A DNA stretch of 64,000 nucleotides, from assembly GCF_000619805.1 (NCBI RefSeq), contig NZ_JHUV01000008.1, positions 1 through 64,000 of the forward strand, written 5' to 3'. The first letter of the stretch is position 1; each line of letters begins with the position of its first letter. Origin of the DNA: Sulfurihydrogenibium subterraneum DSM 15120 (GTDB taxonomy: Bacteria > Aquificota > Aquificia > Aquificales > Hydrogenothermaceae). A program made the translations under genes and the position numbers. This document shows, piece by piece, positions 1 to 10,707 of this stretch. The notes beneath the pieces are model-generated. The model ran no database searches. It was given only the letters and a program-made list of their open reading frames with translations, and was not told where the DNA came from.

Positions 1-46
1 TTTTTTGGCAAGAGGTAGGTGCTCACTGTACATATGAACTTATACA
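1..46. mobile_element. Terminal end of the recurrent DDE insertion sequence, cut by window edge
   Basis: Positions 18-46 match, with a few changes, the 29-base terminal inverted repeat seen at 61488-61516 and 25698-25726: outward TGTATAAGTTCATAT and inward GTGAGCACC. The stretch inside it (AGGTAGG) is also shared with the 61 kb copy. The rest of the element lies outside the window, so only one end is visible and it cannot be said whether this copy is intact. Confidence 0.75.
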
Positions 47-70
47 CCCCTCTTTTTATTTTTATCAACT

Positions 71-322
71 TTATAAGTCCTCTGCGACATTGTCTGTAGT
101 TTCTTTAAAGATTTGGTAATTCTCTTCACTCATTAAAGTTTTGTAGTTCCTTTTTAAAAATTCTTCTGCTTCCAACTCTTCTTTAACTTTCAAGTATATT
201 TCATATGGGATAATTACACTTTTAATCTTTTTTTCTTTTGAATCAAGAATATATGTAATTTCTTTTGGATTAGATATATTTGAAGGTTTTTTTACAGCTT
301 CCTTGATAGTAAGGGTTTTCAT
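71..322 (-). CDS. Phd/YefM-like antitoxin (orphan in this window)
   Basis: An 83-residue acidic protein. It begins MKTLTIKEAVKKP and continues with a segment resembling the Phd/YefM antitoxin fold (roughly residues 25-50, with SVIIPYEIYLKVKEELE). The C-terminal part is acidic and probably unstructured, as usual where an antitoxin wraps its toxin. A GAGG ribosome site precedes the ATG. No toxin gene follows: the sequence runs straight into an insertion-sequence end at 1-46, so the partner may have been lost or moved. Assignment rests on weak similarity and on size; a plain DNA-binding protein is the alternative. Confidence 0.5.
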   Translation of the reverse strand: MKTLTIKEAVKKPSNISNPKEITYILDSKEKKIKSVIIPYEIYLKVKEELEAEEFLKRNYKTLMSEENYQIFKETTDNVAEDL

Positions 323-343
323 AGCCTGCCTCTACGCAATTTA

Positions 344-366
344 TTTACGTATTTAATATACGTAAA
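344..366. promoter_or_regulatory. Palindromic operator upstream of the antitoxin gene
   Basis: A perfect inverted repeat, TTTACGTA then 7 bases then TACGTAAA, lies 22 bases before the antitoxin start codon. Antitoxins of this class usually repress their own promoter through such palindromes, so this is inferred to be the autoregulatory operator. Confidence 0.5.
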
Positions 367-434
367 ATTTTTAAAAAGTCAAGTATACACAAAGGTAGGT
401 AAATCAAACAAGGACAATTTGAAATCTTAGATAT

Positions 435-517
435 GCGGGTGGTGGGAGTTGAACCCACACGGTGTTGCCACCACGGGATCCTAAGTCCCGCGCGTCTGCC
501 AATTCCGCCACACCCGC
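435..517 (-). tRNA. tRNA-Leu (anticodon UAG)
   Basis: Read on the minus strand the sequence folds as a tRNA with acceptor GCGGGTG pairing CACCCGC, a D arm, an anticodon stem CGGGA/TCCCG enclosing CTTAGGA (anticodon TAG), a long variable arm and a T arm with GTTCAACTC. The long variable arm and anticodon identify leucine. CCA is not encoded. Confidence 0.95.
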
Positions 518-545
518 AAACAGAGATATATATTATACCAGAATT

Positions 546-1460
546 TTAATCAAACAAGGCGTCAACAAACATTTTAGCGTCAAAAGGTTGTAAATCCTCA
601 ATACCTTCTCCAACACCTATAAACTTAACAGGTATCTTTAAATCCCTACATATAGGGATTATTGCACCACCTTTTGCAGTTCCGTCAAGTTTTGTTATAA
701 CTATACCACTTACGTCAGTAGCTTCTTTAAAAACTTTTGCCTGATTTATAGAGTTTTGACCTAGTGTTCCATCTAACACTAAAATTGTTTCAACTGGTTG
801 ATTTGGTGAAAACTTTTGAATGGTTCTCTTTATCTTTTGAAGCTCTTTCATTAGATGCTCTTTTGTGTGGAGTCTTCCAGCTGTATCTACTATTACTACA
901 TCATCCCCTTTGCTTTTTGCACTATTTATTGCGTCAAAGACCACTGCGGAAGGGTCAGCTCCTGGCTGGTGTTTTATTATTCTTACTCCTACTCTGTTTG
1001 CCCATACTTCAAGCTGGTCTATCGCTGCAGCTCTGAAAGTATCAGCTGCTGCTAAAACTACTGACTTTCCTTCATTTTTTAACATATAAGCAAGTTTTCC
1101 GACTGTGGTGGTCTTACCACTTCCGTTTATACCTAAAAATAATATTACGTCAGGCTTTTCTCCTAAAAGTTTAAGAGGACTTTGACAGTCTTTTAGAATA
1201 TCGTAAAGTTTTTCTTTCAGGAGCTCTTTTAACTGCTCTCCTTCTGTGATACCTCTTTTTTTACTTTCTTTTCTTAAAAACTCAATTATTTCAGTAGTAG
1301 CACTTACTCCTACGTCAGCTTTTAAAAGGACTGTCTCAATCTCTTCAAAAAGAGACTCGTCAATTTTTCTTCCAAAGGATATTCTACTGAACCCTTCTAT
1401 AAGCTGTTTTTTTGTTTTTTCTAAGCCTGATTTTATTTTTTCAAAAATAGATTTAAACAT
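546..1460 (-). CDS. ftsY: Signal recognition particle receptor FtsY
   Basis: FtsY is the membrane-associated GTPase that receives the SRP-ribosome complex for co-translational insertion of membrane proteins. The four-helix N domain covers about residues 1-90. The G domain has the P-loop GINGSGKTTTVGKLA (about 111-125), DTAGR (about 193-197) and TKLDGTAKGG (about 257-266), all typical of SRP GTPases. At 304 residues it is a short form without the long acidic A domain of Escherichia coli. The ATG at 1460 is chosen because an AGAGG site lies just upstream. It shares orientation with yajC, another protein-export gene, 12 bases away. Confidence 0.97.
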   Translation of the reverse strand: MFKSIFEKIKSGLEKTKKQLIEGFSRISFGRKIDESLFEEIETVLLKADVGVSATTEIIEFLRKESKKRGITEGEQLKELLKEKLYDILKDCQSPLKLLGEKPDVILFLGINGSGKTTTVGKLAYMLKNEGKSVVLAAADTFRAAAIDQLEVWANRVGVRIIKHQPGADPSAVVFDAINSAKSKGDDVVIVDTAGRLHTKEHLMKELQKIKRTIQKFSPNQPVETILVLDGTLGQNSINQAKVFKEATDVSGIVITKLDGTAKGGAIIPICRDLKIPVKFIGVGEGIEDLQPFDAKMFVDALFD

Positions 1461-1472
1461 CAACTACCTCTT

Positions 1473-1769
1473 TTAGCTTTGGCTTTTTTCTTCTTCTGTG
1501 TAGTAGGTAGCTACTGATGGTTTTAAAACTTTTATGCTACATGTTTCACACACCTTTAATATTATTGTTTTTTCATCTATCTGTTTGACTTCTCCTATTA
1601 TACCGCCTGTTGTTATTACTTTATCGCCTTTTTTTAGGTTCTTTAAAAACTCTTCGTGTTTCTTTCTTTGTTGTTGTTGTGGTCTGTAAAGTAAAAAGTA
1701 GAATATACCAATAAGTAAGACCATCCATACTATTGCGCTTATTAAACTGGTCATCGGTTCTCCTTGCAT
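1473..1769 (-). CDS. yajC: Preprotein translocase subunit YajC
   Basis: YajC is the small accessory subunit of the SecDF-YajC complex that helps Sec-dependent export. The protein is 98 residues, with one N-terminal membrane segment (about 8-27, ending YFLLYRPQQQQ) followed by the characteristic KKHEEFLKNLKKGDKVITTGGI segment and a small cytoplasmic domain. Two in-frame starts are possible: ATG at 1769 behind GAGGAGG, or ATG at 1754 behind AAGGAG. The longer is reported. It sits between alaS and ftsY on the same strand. Confidence 0.95.
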   Translation of the reverse strand: MQGEPMTSLISAIVWMVLLIGIFYFLLYRPQQQQRKKHEEFLKNLKKGDKVITTGGIIGEVKQIDEKTIILKVCETCSIKVLKPSVATYYTEEEKSQS

Positions 1770-1781
1770 GAAAGTCCTCCT

Positions 1782-4433
<2,652 letters not shown>

Positions 4434-4461
4434 TTAAACATTTTACCATAAAAGCTTTTGT

Positions 4462-4475
4462 TATAATATATCCCT
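4462..4475 (+). promoter_or_regulatory. -10 element of a probably leaderless transcript
   Basis: TATAAT at 4462-4467 is followed by only eight bases before the ATG at 4476, and those bases hold no ribosome-binding site. Transcription should start at or next to the start codon. No strong -35 hexamer is visible. The same spacing is found at 22946-22959. Confidence 0.5.
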
Positions 4476-6920
4476 ATGATTACTATAAAACCATCTGAAA
4501 AAACTGCATTAATATACGCAGGAAAAGAAATATCCTACAATCAGCTTTTAGACCAGATAGATAAATTTTCTTCATTAATAAGTGTAGACAAAGATGATAA
4601 AGTGGCTATTTTTTCAGAAAACCGCCCCGAATGGATTTACACATTTTTTGCAGTCTGGCAAAAAGGTGCTATAAATGTTCCCATAGACTTTATGTCTAAC
4701 GAAGAAGACCTCCTTTACATTCTAAAAGATTGTAAACCAAAGTTTATCTTTACTTCAAAAGAAAATAAAGAAAAAGTTTTAGCTGTAAAGGATAAGTTAG
4801 ATTATCAAATACAGATATTTGTTTTTGAGGAGTTAGATTTTAATCTTAAAAAAGACTCTCAAGAAATAAAAAGAGATTTAGAGGATGTAGCAGTGATACT
4901 TTACACTTCTGGGACAACAGGTAGCCCAAAAGGTGTGATGCTTACTTATAAAAACATTCTTTCAAATGTAAGAGCTGTAGAAAAGGTAGGTATAGCATCT
5001 GAAAAAGATTCAACCCTTGCACTGCTTCCATTTCATCACTCTTATCCGTTAGTTGTGTCTATGATTATTCCTCTAAACTTACAAGCTACAATAGTATTTT
5101 TAGATAAACTTACTCCTGAAGACATTTTAGAGAAGCTGAAAACTTACAAAGTATCCATCTTAATAGCAGTTCCCAGAGTTTATAGCCTTTTTCACAGAAG
5201 AATTTTTCAAGAAATAAATAAAAACAGCTTTGCAAAAACGATTTTTAAAGTAGTAAAGGCGTTAAACTATCAACCTTTAAGTAGATTAATCTTTAAAAAA
5301 GTCCATCAAGTTTTTGGTGGAAATATAAAATACTTTGTAAGTGGTGGGTCAAAACTTGATTTAGACGTAGCAAAAGACATATGGGCTTTAGGATTTAGAG
5401 TAGTTGAAGGATACGGACTTACAGAAACATCTCCGATAGTCTCTTTCAATCCTCCAAACAGGATAAAGTTAGGCTCAGTCGGAAAACCAATAGAAGGTGT
5501 AAAAGTAAAAATATTAGATGGTGAGATACTTGTAAAAGGAGACAATGTCTTTAAAGGCTATTACAACAAACCATTAGAAACACAAAACAGCTTTAAAGAC
5601 TGTTTCTTTATGACGGGGGATTTAGGCTACTTAGACGATGAAGGTTATCTTTACATCACAGGAAGAAAAAAAGAGATAATAGTCCTACCAAACGGTAAAA
5701 ACATCAACCCAGAAGAGATAGAAAACCACATTTTAAAGATATCAGACATTGTAAAAGAAGTTGCGATAATTCAAAAAGATAACTCACTTTTTGCAATAAT
5801 CTATCCAGATTTTGAATCTGTAAAGAAAAAAGGTATTGTAAACCTTGAAGAAGCGATAAAGTGGAGCGTTATAGACAAGTATAACCTAACCCAACCACCT
5901 TACAAAAGGATAGGCGGATTTAAAATAGTAAATCAGGAGCTCCCTAAAACAAGACTTGGTAAGATAAGAAGATTTATGTTAAAAGACTTTTTAGAAAAAG
6001 CAGAACAAAAACCAAAACCGATAAAAGAGCCAGACAGTCAGGTATATCAAATACTTAAAGATTATCTGAAATCTTATACCAATTTACCTGTTTACCCAGA
6101 TTCCCATATAGAGATAGATTTAGCCTTAGATTCCCTTGGAAAAGTAGAGCTTCTTACATTTATAGAAACAACCTTTGGAGTCTCTATCACAGAAAAAGAT
6201 TTAGCAGAAAACATAACAGTTGAAAGTCTATATAAGCTGATAGAAGATAGAAAGACGAAAGTAGAAACGCAAGCTGTAAATTGGAAGGAAATACTCAATC
6301 AAAAATCCACAGTTGAGATAAAAGAAGGGTACATCACATACTTAAAACCTATACTAAAAACATTTTTCAAAATCTATAACAAATTACAAGTAGAGGGATT
6401 AGAAAACATAAAAGAAAAACCTGTTATATTCGCACCAAACCATCAAAGCTATCTTGACGGCTTTTTACTAATTGCCTCTTTACCAAAAGATGTTTTGAAA
6501 GACACCTACTTTTTAGCAGAAGAAACCTACTTTCAAACAGAATTTAGAAAGTTTATAGCAAAAAACTTTAACATAATACCAGTTAACATAAATAAAAATC
6601 TAAAAGAATCTCTTATAAAATCGGCAGCTGTTTTAAAAAATGGTAAAAATTTAGTCATATTCCCAGAAGGTGCAAGGACGAGAGACGGTAGTTTACTTCC
6701 GTTTAAAAAAGGTTTTGCAATACTCTCTAAAGAGTTAAACATTCCTGTTATTCCAATAGTTATAAGTGGAGCTTTTGAAAGCTACCCGATAAATGCAAAG
6801 ATTCCTAAACCCTATCCAATAAAAGTCAAATTTTTAGAAGCTGTTTATCCTGATAATCTATCTTATGAAGAGATAACAGAAATAGCAAGAGAGAAAATAA
6901 ACCAATTTAAAATTTATTGA
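4476..6920 (+). CDS. Acyl-ACP/CoA ligase, acyl carrier and PlsC-type acyltransferase fusion
   Basis: An 814-residue lipid enzyme of three parts. Residues 1-520 are an AMP-forming acyl ligase: P-loop-like YTSGTTGSPKGV (about 144-155), GYGLTETSP (about 312) and TGDLGYLDDEGY. Residues 525-590 are an acyl-carrier domain with the phosphopantetheine site LALDSLGKVEL (serine near 552). Residues 620-814 are a PlsC acyltransferase with NHQSYLDG (the HxxxxD motif, about 654) and FPEGARTRDG (about 728). The likely role is activating free fatty acids, holding them on the built-in carrier and passing them to (lyso)phospholipid, a self-contained recycling route similar in purpose to Aas. Substrates are inferred. 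No membrane anchor was evident. Confidence 0.85.
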   Translation: MITIKPSEKTALIYAGKEISYNQLLDQIDKFSSLISVDKDDKVAIFSENRPEWIYTFFAVWQKGAINVPIDFMSNEEDLLYILKDCKPKFIFTSKENKEKVLAVKDKLDYQIQIFVFEELDFNLKKDSQEIKRDLEDVAVILYTSGTTGSPKGVMLTYKNILSNVRAVEKVGIASEKDSTLALLPFHHSYPLVVSMIIPLNLQATIVFLDKLTPEDILEKLKTYKVSILIAVPRVYSLFHRRIFQEINKNSFAKTIFKVVKALNYQPLSRLIFKKVHQVFGGNIKYFVSGGSKLDLDVAKDIWALGFRVVEGYGLTETSPIVSFNPPNRIKLGSVGKPIEGVKVKILDGEILVKGDNVFKGYYNKPLETQNSFKDCFFMTGDLGYLDDEGYLYITGRKKEIIVLPNGKNINPEEIENHILKISDIVKEVAIIQKDNSLFAIIYPDFESVKKKGIVNLEEAIKWSVIDKYNLTQPPYKRIGGFKIVNQELPKTRLGKIRRFMLKDFLEKAEQKPKPIKEPDSQVYQILKDYLKSYTNLPVYPDSHIEIDLALDSLGKVELLTFIETTFGVSITEKDLAENITVESLYKLIEDRKTKVETQAVNWKEILNQKSTVEIKEGYITYLKPILKTFFKIYNKLQVEGLENIKEKPVIFAPNHQSYLDGFLLIASLPKDVLKDTYFLAEETYFQTEFRKFIAKNFNIIPVNINKNLKESLIKSAAVLKNGKNLVIFPEGARTRDGSLLPFKKGFAILSKELNIPVIPIVISGAFESYPINAKIPKPYPIKVKFLEAVYPDNLSYEEITEIAREKINQFKIY

Positions 6921-6933
6921 AATTGTTTGAACT

Positions 6934-7100
6934 TCACTTCCACACTTCCTTATGATTTAAAACTTCTCCTTTAGATATTTCTTTCCTTCTATTTTCTATT
7001 TCTTCTCTAAGCCTCCTATATTTTTTTGGTTGTATAATTCTTTTGCAAATTTTAATAATTTTTCCTTTTTGCTTTGTAAAACATTAACTGCTTGTTTATT
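6934..7100 (-). pseudogene. Frameshifted antitoxin-like remnant
   Basis: On the minus strand two overlapping frames together read as a small antitoxin: the first gives KEKLLKFAKELYNQ, and after a one-base shift the second gives YRRLREEIENRRKEI then SKGEVLNHKEVWK and a stop. The endings of many bacterial addiction-module antitoxins look like this (RRxEIxxGEVxxHEEV). No start codon or toxin partner is seen. The frame break makes it a likely dead gene; chance similarity is possible given the short length. Confidence 0.4.
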
Positions 7101-7155
7101 TTATATTTACAATAGAGGTATATATTATAATCAAACTAAAAATGAGGTAAGAAAG

Positions 7156-7581
7156 ATGAAAAAGTTAATCACAGCTGTATTGGTAGCAGCAAGTTTTATG
7201 GCAGGATCAAATTATACAGCAAATGCACACGAGCACTATCAAAACAAAGAGAGATATATTGAAAAATTACAAAAAGACCTTAACTTAACACAAGACCAAG
7301 TAGAAAAGATAAAACAACTCAAACAAGCTGAAAGAGAAGAGATGAAAGAGTTTATGAAACAACACAAAAACCCTATTTTAGAAGCTACAAAAAATGGCAA
7401 CTTTGATAAAGAAGTGTTTAAAAACACCGTTGTAGAAAACGCTAAAAATATGGCAGAAATAAGAGCAAAATACTTAGAAAAAATGTTTTCAATATTAAAT
7501 GAAGACCAGAAAAAGAAATTTTTAGAAATAATGAAAGAAAGGATAGAAAGAATGCATGAGAAGATGCATAAAGAATTTTAA
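7156..7581 (+). CDS. Spy/CpxP-like periplasmic protein (LTxxQ family)
   Basis: A 141-residue exported protein. The ATG at 7156 follows GAGG and starts a clear signal peptide (MKKLITAVLVAASF then a cleavable NANAH-type end). The mature part is all helical and highly charged, with two copies of the family motif: LNLTQDQVEKIKQL and LNEDQKKKFLEIM. Spy and CpxP act as periplasmic chaperones or metal and envelope-stress sensors. It lies just upstream of an OmpR-type two-component system in the same direction, separated by a terminator, which matches the Cpx-like arrangement. A TATAAT at 7126-7131 is a possible -10 element. Confidence 0.85.
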   Translation: MKKLITAVLVAASFMAGSNYTANAHEHYQNKERYIEKLQKDLNLTQDQVEKIKQLKQAEREEMKEFMKQHKNPILEATKNGNFDKEVFKNTVVENAKNMAEIRAKYLEKMFSILNEDQKKKFLEIMKERIERMHEKMHKEF

Positions 7582-7633
7582 CAGTTTTATCCCGAGCCCT
7601 CCTCATGGCTTAACCTCCTCCCCTCCATTAACT

Positions 7634-7665
7634 GGGAAGACCGTCAAAGGTCTTCCCCTTTTTTA
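7634..7665 (+). terminator. Rho-independent terminator after the Spy-like gene
   Basis: A perfect nine-base stem GGGAAGACC / GGTCTTCCC with a six-base loop is followed by CTTTTTT. It separates the Spy-like gene from the regulator gene at 7683, suggesting separate control with limited read-through. Confidence 0.85.
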
Positions 7666-7682
7666 TTTTTAAGAGGTAAAAG

Positions 7683-8354
7683 ATGATAAAGGTAATAATG
7701 ATAGAAGATGACAGAGAACTTGCAGAGCTACTGACACAGTACTTAGCTAAGTTTAATATATCTGTGAAAAACTTTGAAAATCCTATAAAAGCATTAGAAG
7801 AATTAGAAAAAAACAAAAATTATGACCTTATGATTTTAGACCTATCTCTTCCCCAGATGGACGGAATAGAGGTATGTAAAAAAGTAGCTAAAGAACAAGA
7901 CATTCCAATAATAATATCCTCTGCAAGAAGTGATGATACTGACAAGATAGTTGCTTTGGAAGTGGGAGCTGACGATTATTTAGCAAAGCCTTACAACCCA
8001 AGGGAGTTAGTTGCAAGAATCCAAGCAGTTTTAAGAAGAAAAGAGAAAAAACCAAGGACAATTATTTGTGGAGAGTTTGAGTTAGACGAAGAAGGTTTTA
8101 CAATAAAGAAAAACGGAGAGCCTTTAAATCTAACATCTGCAGAGTTTGAACTTTTATCAATGCTAATTAAAAATAGAGGAAGAGTCTTAACAAGAGATTA
8201 CATATTAGATAATACAATTCATCTGAGTTATGATAGTATAGATAGAACAGTAGACGTTATAATAGGAAGAATAAGAAAAAAAATAGGCGATGACCCTAAA
8301 AATCCGAAATACATTATATCTGTCAGAGGGCTTGGATACAAGTTTGAATGTTAA
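7683..8354 (+). CDS. OmpR/PhoB-family response regulator
   Basis: A 223-residue DNA-binding response regulator. The receiver domain (about 1-118) has the acidic pair EDD at 8-10, phospho-acceptor Asp53 in LDLSLP and Lys102 in AKPYNP. The C-terminal winged helix (about 128-223) carries the usual LTSAEFELLSMLI and RTVDVIIGRIRKKI segments. AGAGG lies before the ATG. The gene overlaps the histidine kinase by seven bases, so the two are translationally coupled. The likely target is envelope stress or metal response, judged only from the neighbouring Spy-like gene. Confidence 0.95.
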   Translation: MIKVIMIEDDRELAELLTQYLAKFNISVKNFENPIKALEELEKNKNYDLMILDLSLPQMDGIEVCKKVAKEQDIPIIISSARSDDTDKIVALEVGADDYLAKPYNPRELVARIQAVLRRKEKKPRTIICGEFELDEEGFTIKKNGEPLNLTSAEFELLSMLIKNRGRVLTRDYILDNTIHLSYDSIDRTVDVIIGRIRKKIGDDPKNPKYIISVRGLGYKFEC

Positions 8355-9565
8355 ACATTGAAAGAAACTCAATCTTATTTAGGATAAGTTTAGCCTTTTT
8401 ATTAATCATAGTTTTATCATCTGTATTTTTTTACATTCTTTACAGAAATGCAAAAGAAACAGAACTGAGAGAACTTGTAAAAAATGCAGTTTTACTTGTA
8501 TCTTCCGACAGAGCTGGAATATCTAAAAATATTGAATCCAACTATGAACTGATAGAAGACCCAGAATTTATATACACCGTTTACACAAAAGGATATATAG
8601 AGTTTGAAAGAGAGTTTTTAACTATAAAAATTTTCCTTATAAAATACGAAAATACTCATTATGTTTTAGTAAACCAATTTGGAATAAGCTACCTTGTTAA
8701 GAAAAAAGGAGAGTTTAGCCTACACAGGTTTGTAGTTATCGGCTGGATTATGTTTAATCTTATTATCTTAGGTATATACATAGGTATCGTAAAATCATTT
8801 TATCCTTTAAAAGTTTTAAGAGAAAAAATAAAAGCCTTAAAGTCTGGAAACCTTAACGTAAGTATAGATATTAAAAATAATGACGAGATAGGTTTTATAG
8901 CGAAAGAGTTTAACGAAGCAATAAATACCTTAAGAAAAAATGAAGAAATAAGAAAGTGGTTTTTGCGAAACATAGCCCACGAACTAAAAACTCCTATCAC
9001 AAAAGGTAAAATAGCAATAGAACTTTTAGAAGATGAAAAGGGAAAACAGCATTTTGAGAAGATATTTAACAGACTTGAATTTTTAGTAAATCAGCTGATG
9101 ACTATGGAAAAAATAGCTTCAAAAGATTTGAAACTAAAGTTTGAGTGTGTTGATGTTAAAAAGGTTATAGACAGTGCAATCTCTCTACTTTTATCCTATG
9201 AAAAGCCAAATGTCTACACAGTTTTTGAGGAAAACATTAAAATAAACGTAGATGTAAACATATTTTCTATCGCAATAAAAAATTTATTAGATAACGGGCT
9301 TAAATTTAGTGAAGATGGAAAAGTAGAGGTAATTGTGAAAGATAAAAAAATCTACTTTAAAAACAAAGGTAGTAAACCTCCTTTTGATAAAGAACTTTTG
9401 TTTGAACCTTTTATAAAAGAGACTTCTCTAAAAAACCAGACAGGATTAGGACTTGGTCTGTACATAACTAAATTTATATTAGACTTTCATAAAGTTAAGA
9501 TAGACTACAGTTATGAGGACGGAGAAAATGTCTTTATACTTGACCTTTCTCAAGTAGTGTGCTAA
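8348..9565 (+). CDS. Sensor histidine kinase
   Basis: A 405-residue membrane kinase, partner of the preceding regulator. It has a first membrane span at about 11-31, a periplasmic sensor of about 95 residues, a second span at about 128-148, a HAMP linker, the dimerisation domain with phospho-acceptor His211 in NIAHELKTP, an N box NLLDNGLKFS and a glycine box GLGLGLY. The architecture resembles CpxA/ArsS-type sensors. The signal is not identifiable. Its last 32 bases overlap the end of convergent lpxB. Confidence 0.92.
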   Translation: MLNIERNSILFRISLAFLLIIVLSSVFFYILYRNAKETELRELVKNAVLLVSSDRAGISKNIESNYELIEDPEFIYTVYTKGYIEFEREFLTIKIFLIKYENTHYVLVNQFGISYLVKKKGEFSLHRFVVIGWIMFNLIILGIYIGIVKSFYPLKVLREKIKALKSGNLNVSIDIKNNDEIGFIAKEFNEAINTLRKNEEIRKWFLRNIAHELKTPITKGKIAIELLEDEKGKQHFEKIFNRLEFLVNQLMTMEKIASKDLKLKFECVDVKKVIDSAISLLLSYEKPNVYTVFEENIKINVDVNIFSIAIKNLLDNGLKFSEDGKVEVIVKDKKIYFKNKGSKPPFDKELLFEPFIKETSLKNQTGLGLGLYITKFILDFHKVKIDYSYEDGENVFILDLSQVVC

Positions 9566-10706
9566 TTATCTCAGCTGCTTTGTCTATAGCTTTCTTTTCT
9601 CCAAGTTTAGACTTAACTTCTAAAAGGTCTTGCTTCTGTTTTTCTTGAAGTTTTTCATCAAAAAGGAATTCTAATGTTTTATTTGCAATGTTAAGAGGGG
9701 TACATCTTTCTTGCAGGAGCTCTGGGACAACTTCTTTGCCTGCTATAATGTTAGGTAGCCCAAGAAAAGGTATAGATACTAACCTTTTGCCTATAAAGTA
9801 TGTAATAGGACTTACTTTATAAACCAATATAAATGGATTTCCAATTATCGCAGCTTCTAAGGTTGCAGTACCTGAGGCTATAATAGAAAACACGCTATGT
9901 TTCATAACTTCGTAAGAAGGATTTTCAAACTTTGGAATGTCAAACTCTGAAAGATTTGACGTTATTACAGTTAAAGGTAAATCTTTAAAATCTTTTGTTT
10001 TTTCTAAAACTTTTTCAACCATATTTACAGTTGCAGGAATTACAAAGTGAGCATTTTCCAGTGTTTTAGATAAAAGTCTGGCAGATTGAAGCATAATAGG
10101 AAGTAAAACATTAACTTCACTTTCCCTACTTCCTGCAAGCAACCCAATTATTTTTTTATGTTTTGGTATTGACAGTTTTTGTTTAAAACTTTCTTCTGTT
10201 TCGTAAGTTTTAACTATATCTAAAAGAGGGTGTCCAACAAAAAAGAATTTGAACTTATTACTTACAAAGGGTTTGTAAATCTCCTCTTCAAATGGAAGGA
10301 TAGATATTAAAACATCTGTATTTTCAACTATATCTTTAATCCTACTCTTACCCCAAGCCCAAACCTGTGGAGATATAAAGTAAACTGTTTTTATTCCAAG
10401 TTTCTTGGCCTCTTTTATAAGTTTTATGTTAAATCCGGGGAAGTCTACCACTACAAGAAGGTCAACACCTTCTTTTAGTATCTCTACTGACTTTTTAAAA
10501 ACTTCTTTGATTTTACTGTATTTTGAAAGAGCTTCTGTTAGACCTACTACGGATATATCTTTTATTGAGGCAACCGGAATTACTCCGGCTGCTTCCATCT
10601 TTGGACCTGCTATTGCGTATATTTGGTAGTTTTTTAATCTTTTTACTATCTCACAAGCGTAGTTATCTCCAGAAATCTCACCTACGCTTATAAAAATTTT
10701 TTTCAT
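9534..10706 (-). CDS. lpxB: Lipid-A-disaccharide synthase
   Basis: LpxB joins UDP-2,3-diacylglucosamine to lipid X to form the lipid A disaccharide at the inner membrane, so this organism makes lipopolysaccharide. At 390 residues it has family length, with SVGEISGDNYA at the N-terminus (usual form GExSGD), YFISPQVWAWG (about 108-119), GLLAGSRESEV (about 189) and an acceptor-site segment ASGTATLEAA (about 278). Its ATG begins one base after the pycB stop codon, so it is probably translated from the pycB message. Confidence 0.96.
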   Translation of the reverse strand: MKKIFISVGEISGDNYACEIVKRLKNYQIYAIAGPKMEAAGVIPVASIKDISVVGLTEALSKYSKIKEVFKKSVEILKEGVDLLVVVDFPGFNIKLIKEAKKLGIKTVYFISPQVWAWGKSRIKDIVENTDVLISILPFEEEIYKPFVSNKFKFFFVGHPLLDIVKTYETEESFKQKLSIPKHKKIIGLLAGSRESEVNVLLPIMLQSARLLSKTLENAHFVIPATVNMVEKVLEKTKDFKDLPLTVITSNLSEFDIPKFENPSYEVMKHSVFSIIASGTATLEAAIIGNPFILVYKVSPITYFIGKRLVSIPFLGLPNIIAGKEVVPELLQERCTPLNIANKTLEFLFDEKLQEKQKQDLLEVKSKLGEKKAIDKAAEIISTLLEKGQV

Positions 10707-10707
10707 A

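Noticed and set aside
764-1089. Several plus-strand frames opposite ftsY
   Set aside because: Shadows of ftsY with leucine- or serine-rich composition and no start signals.
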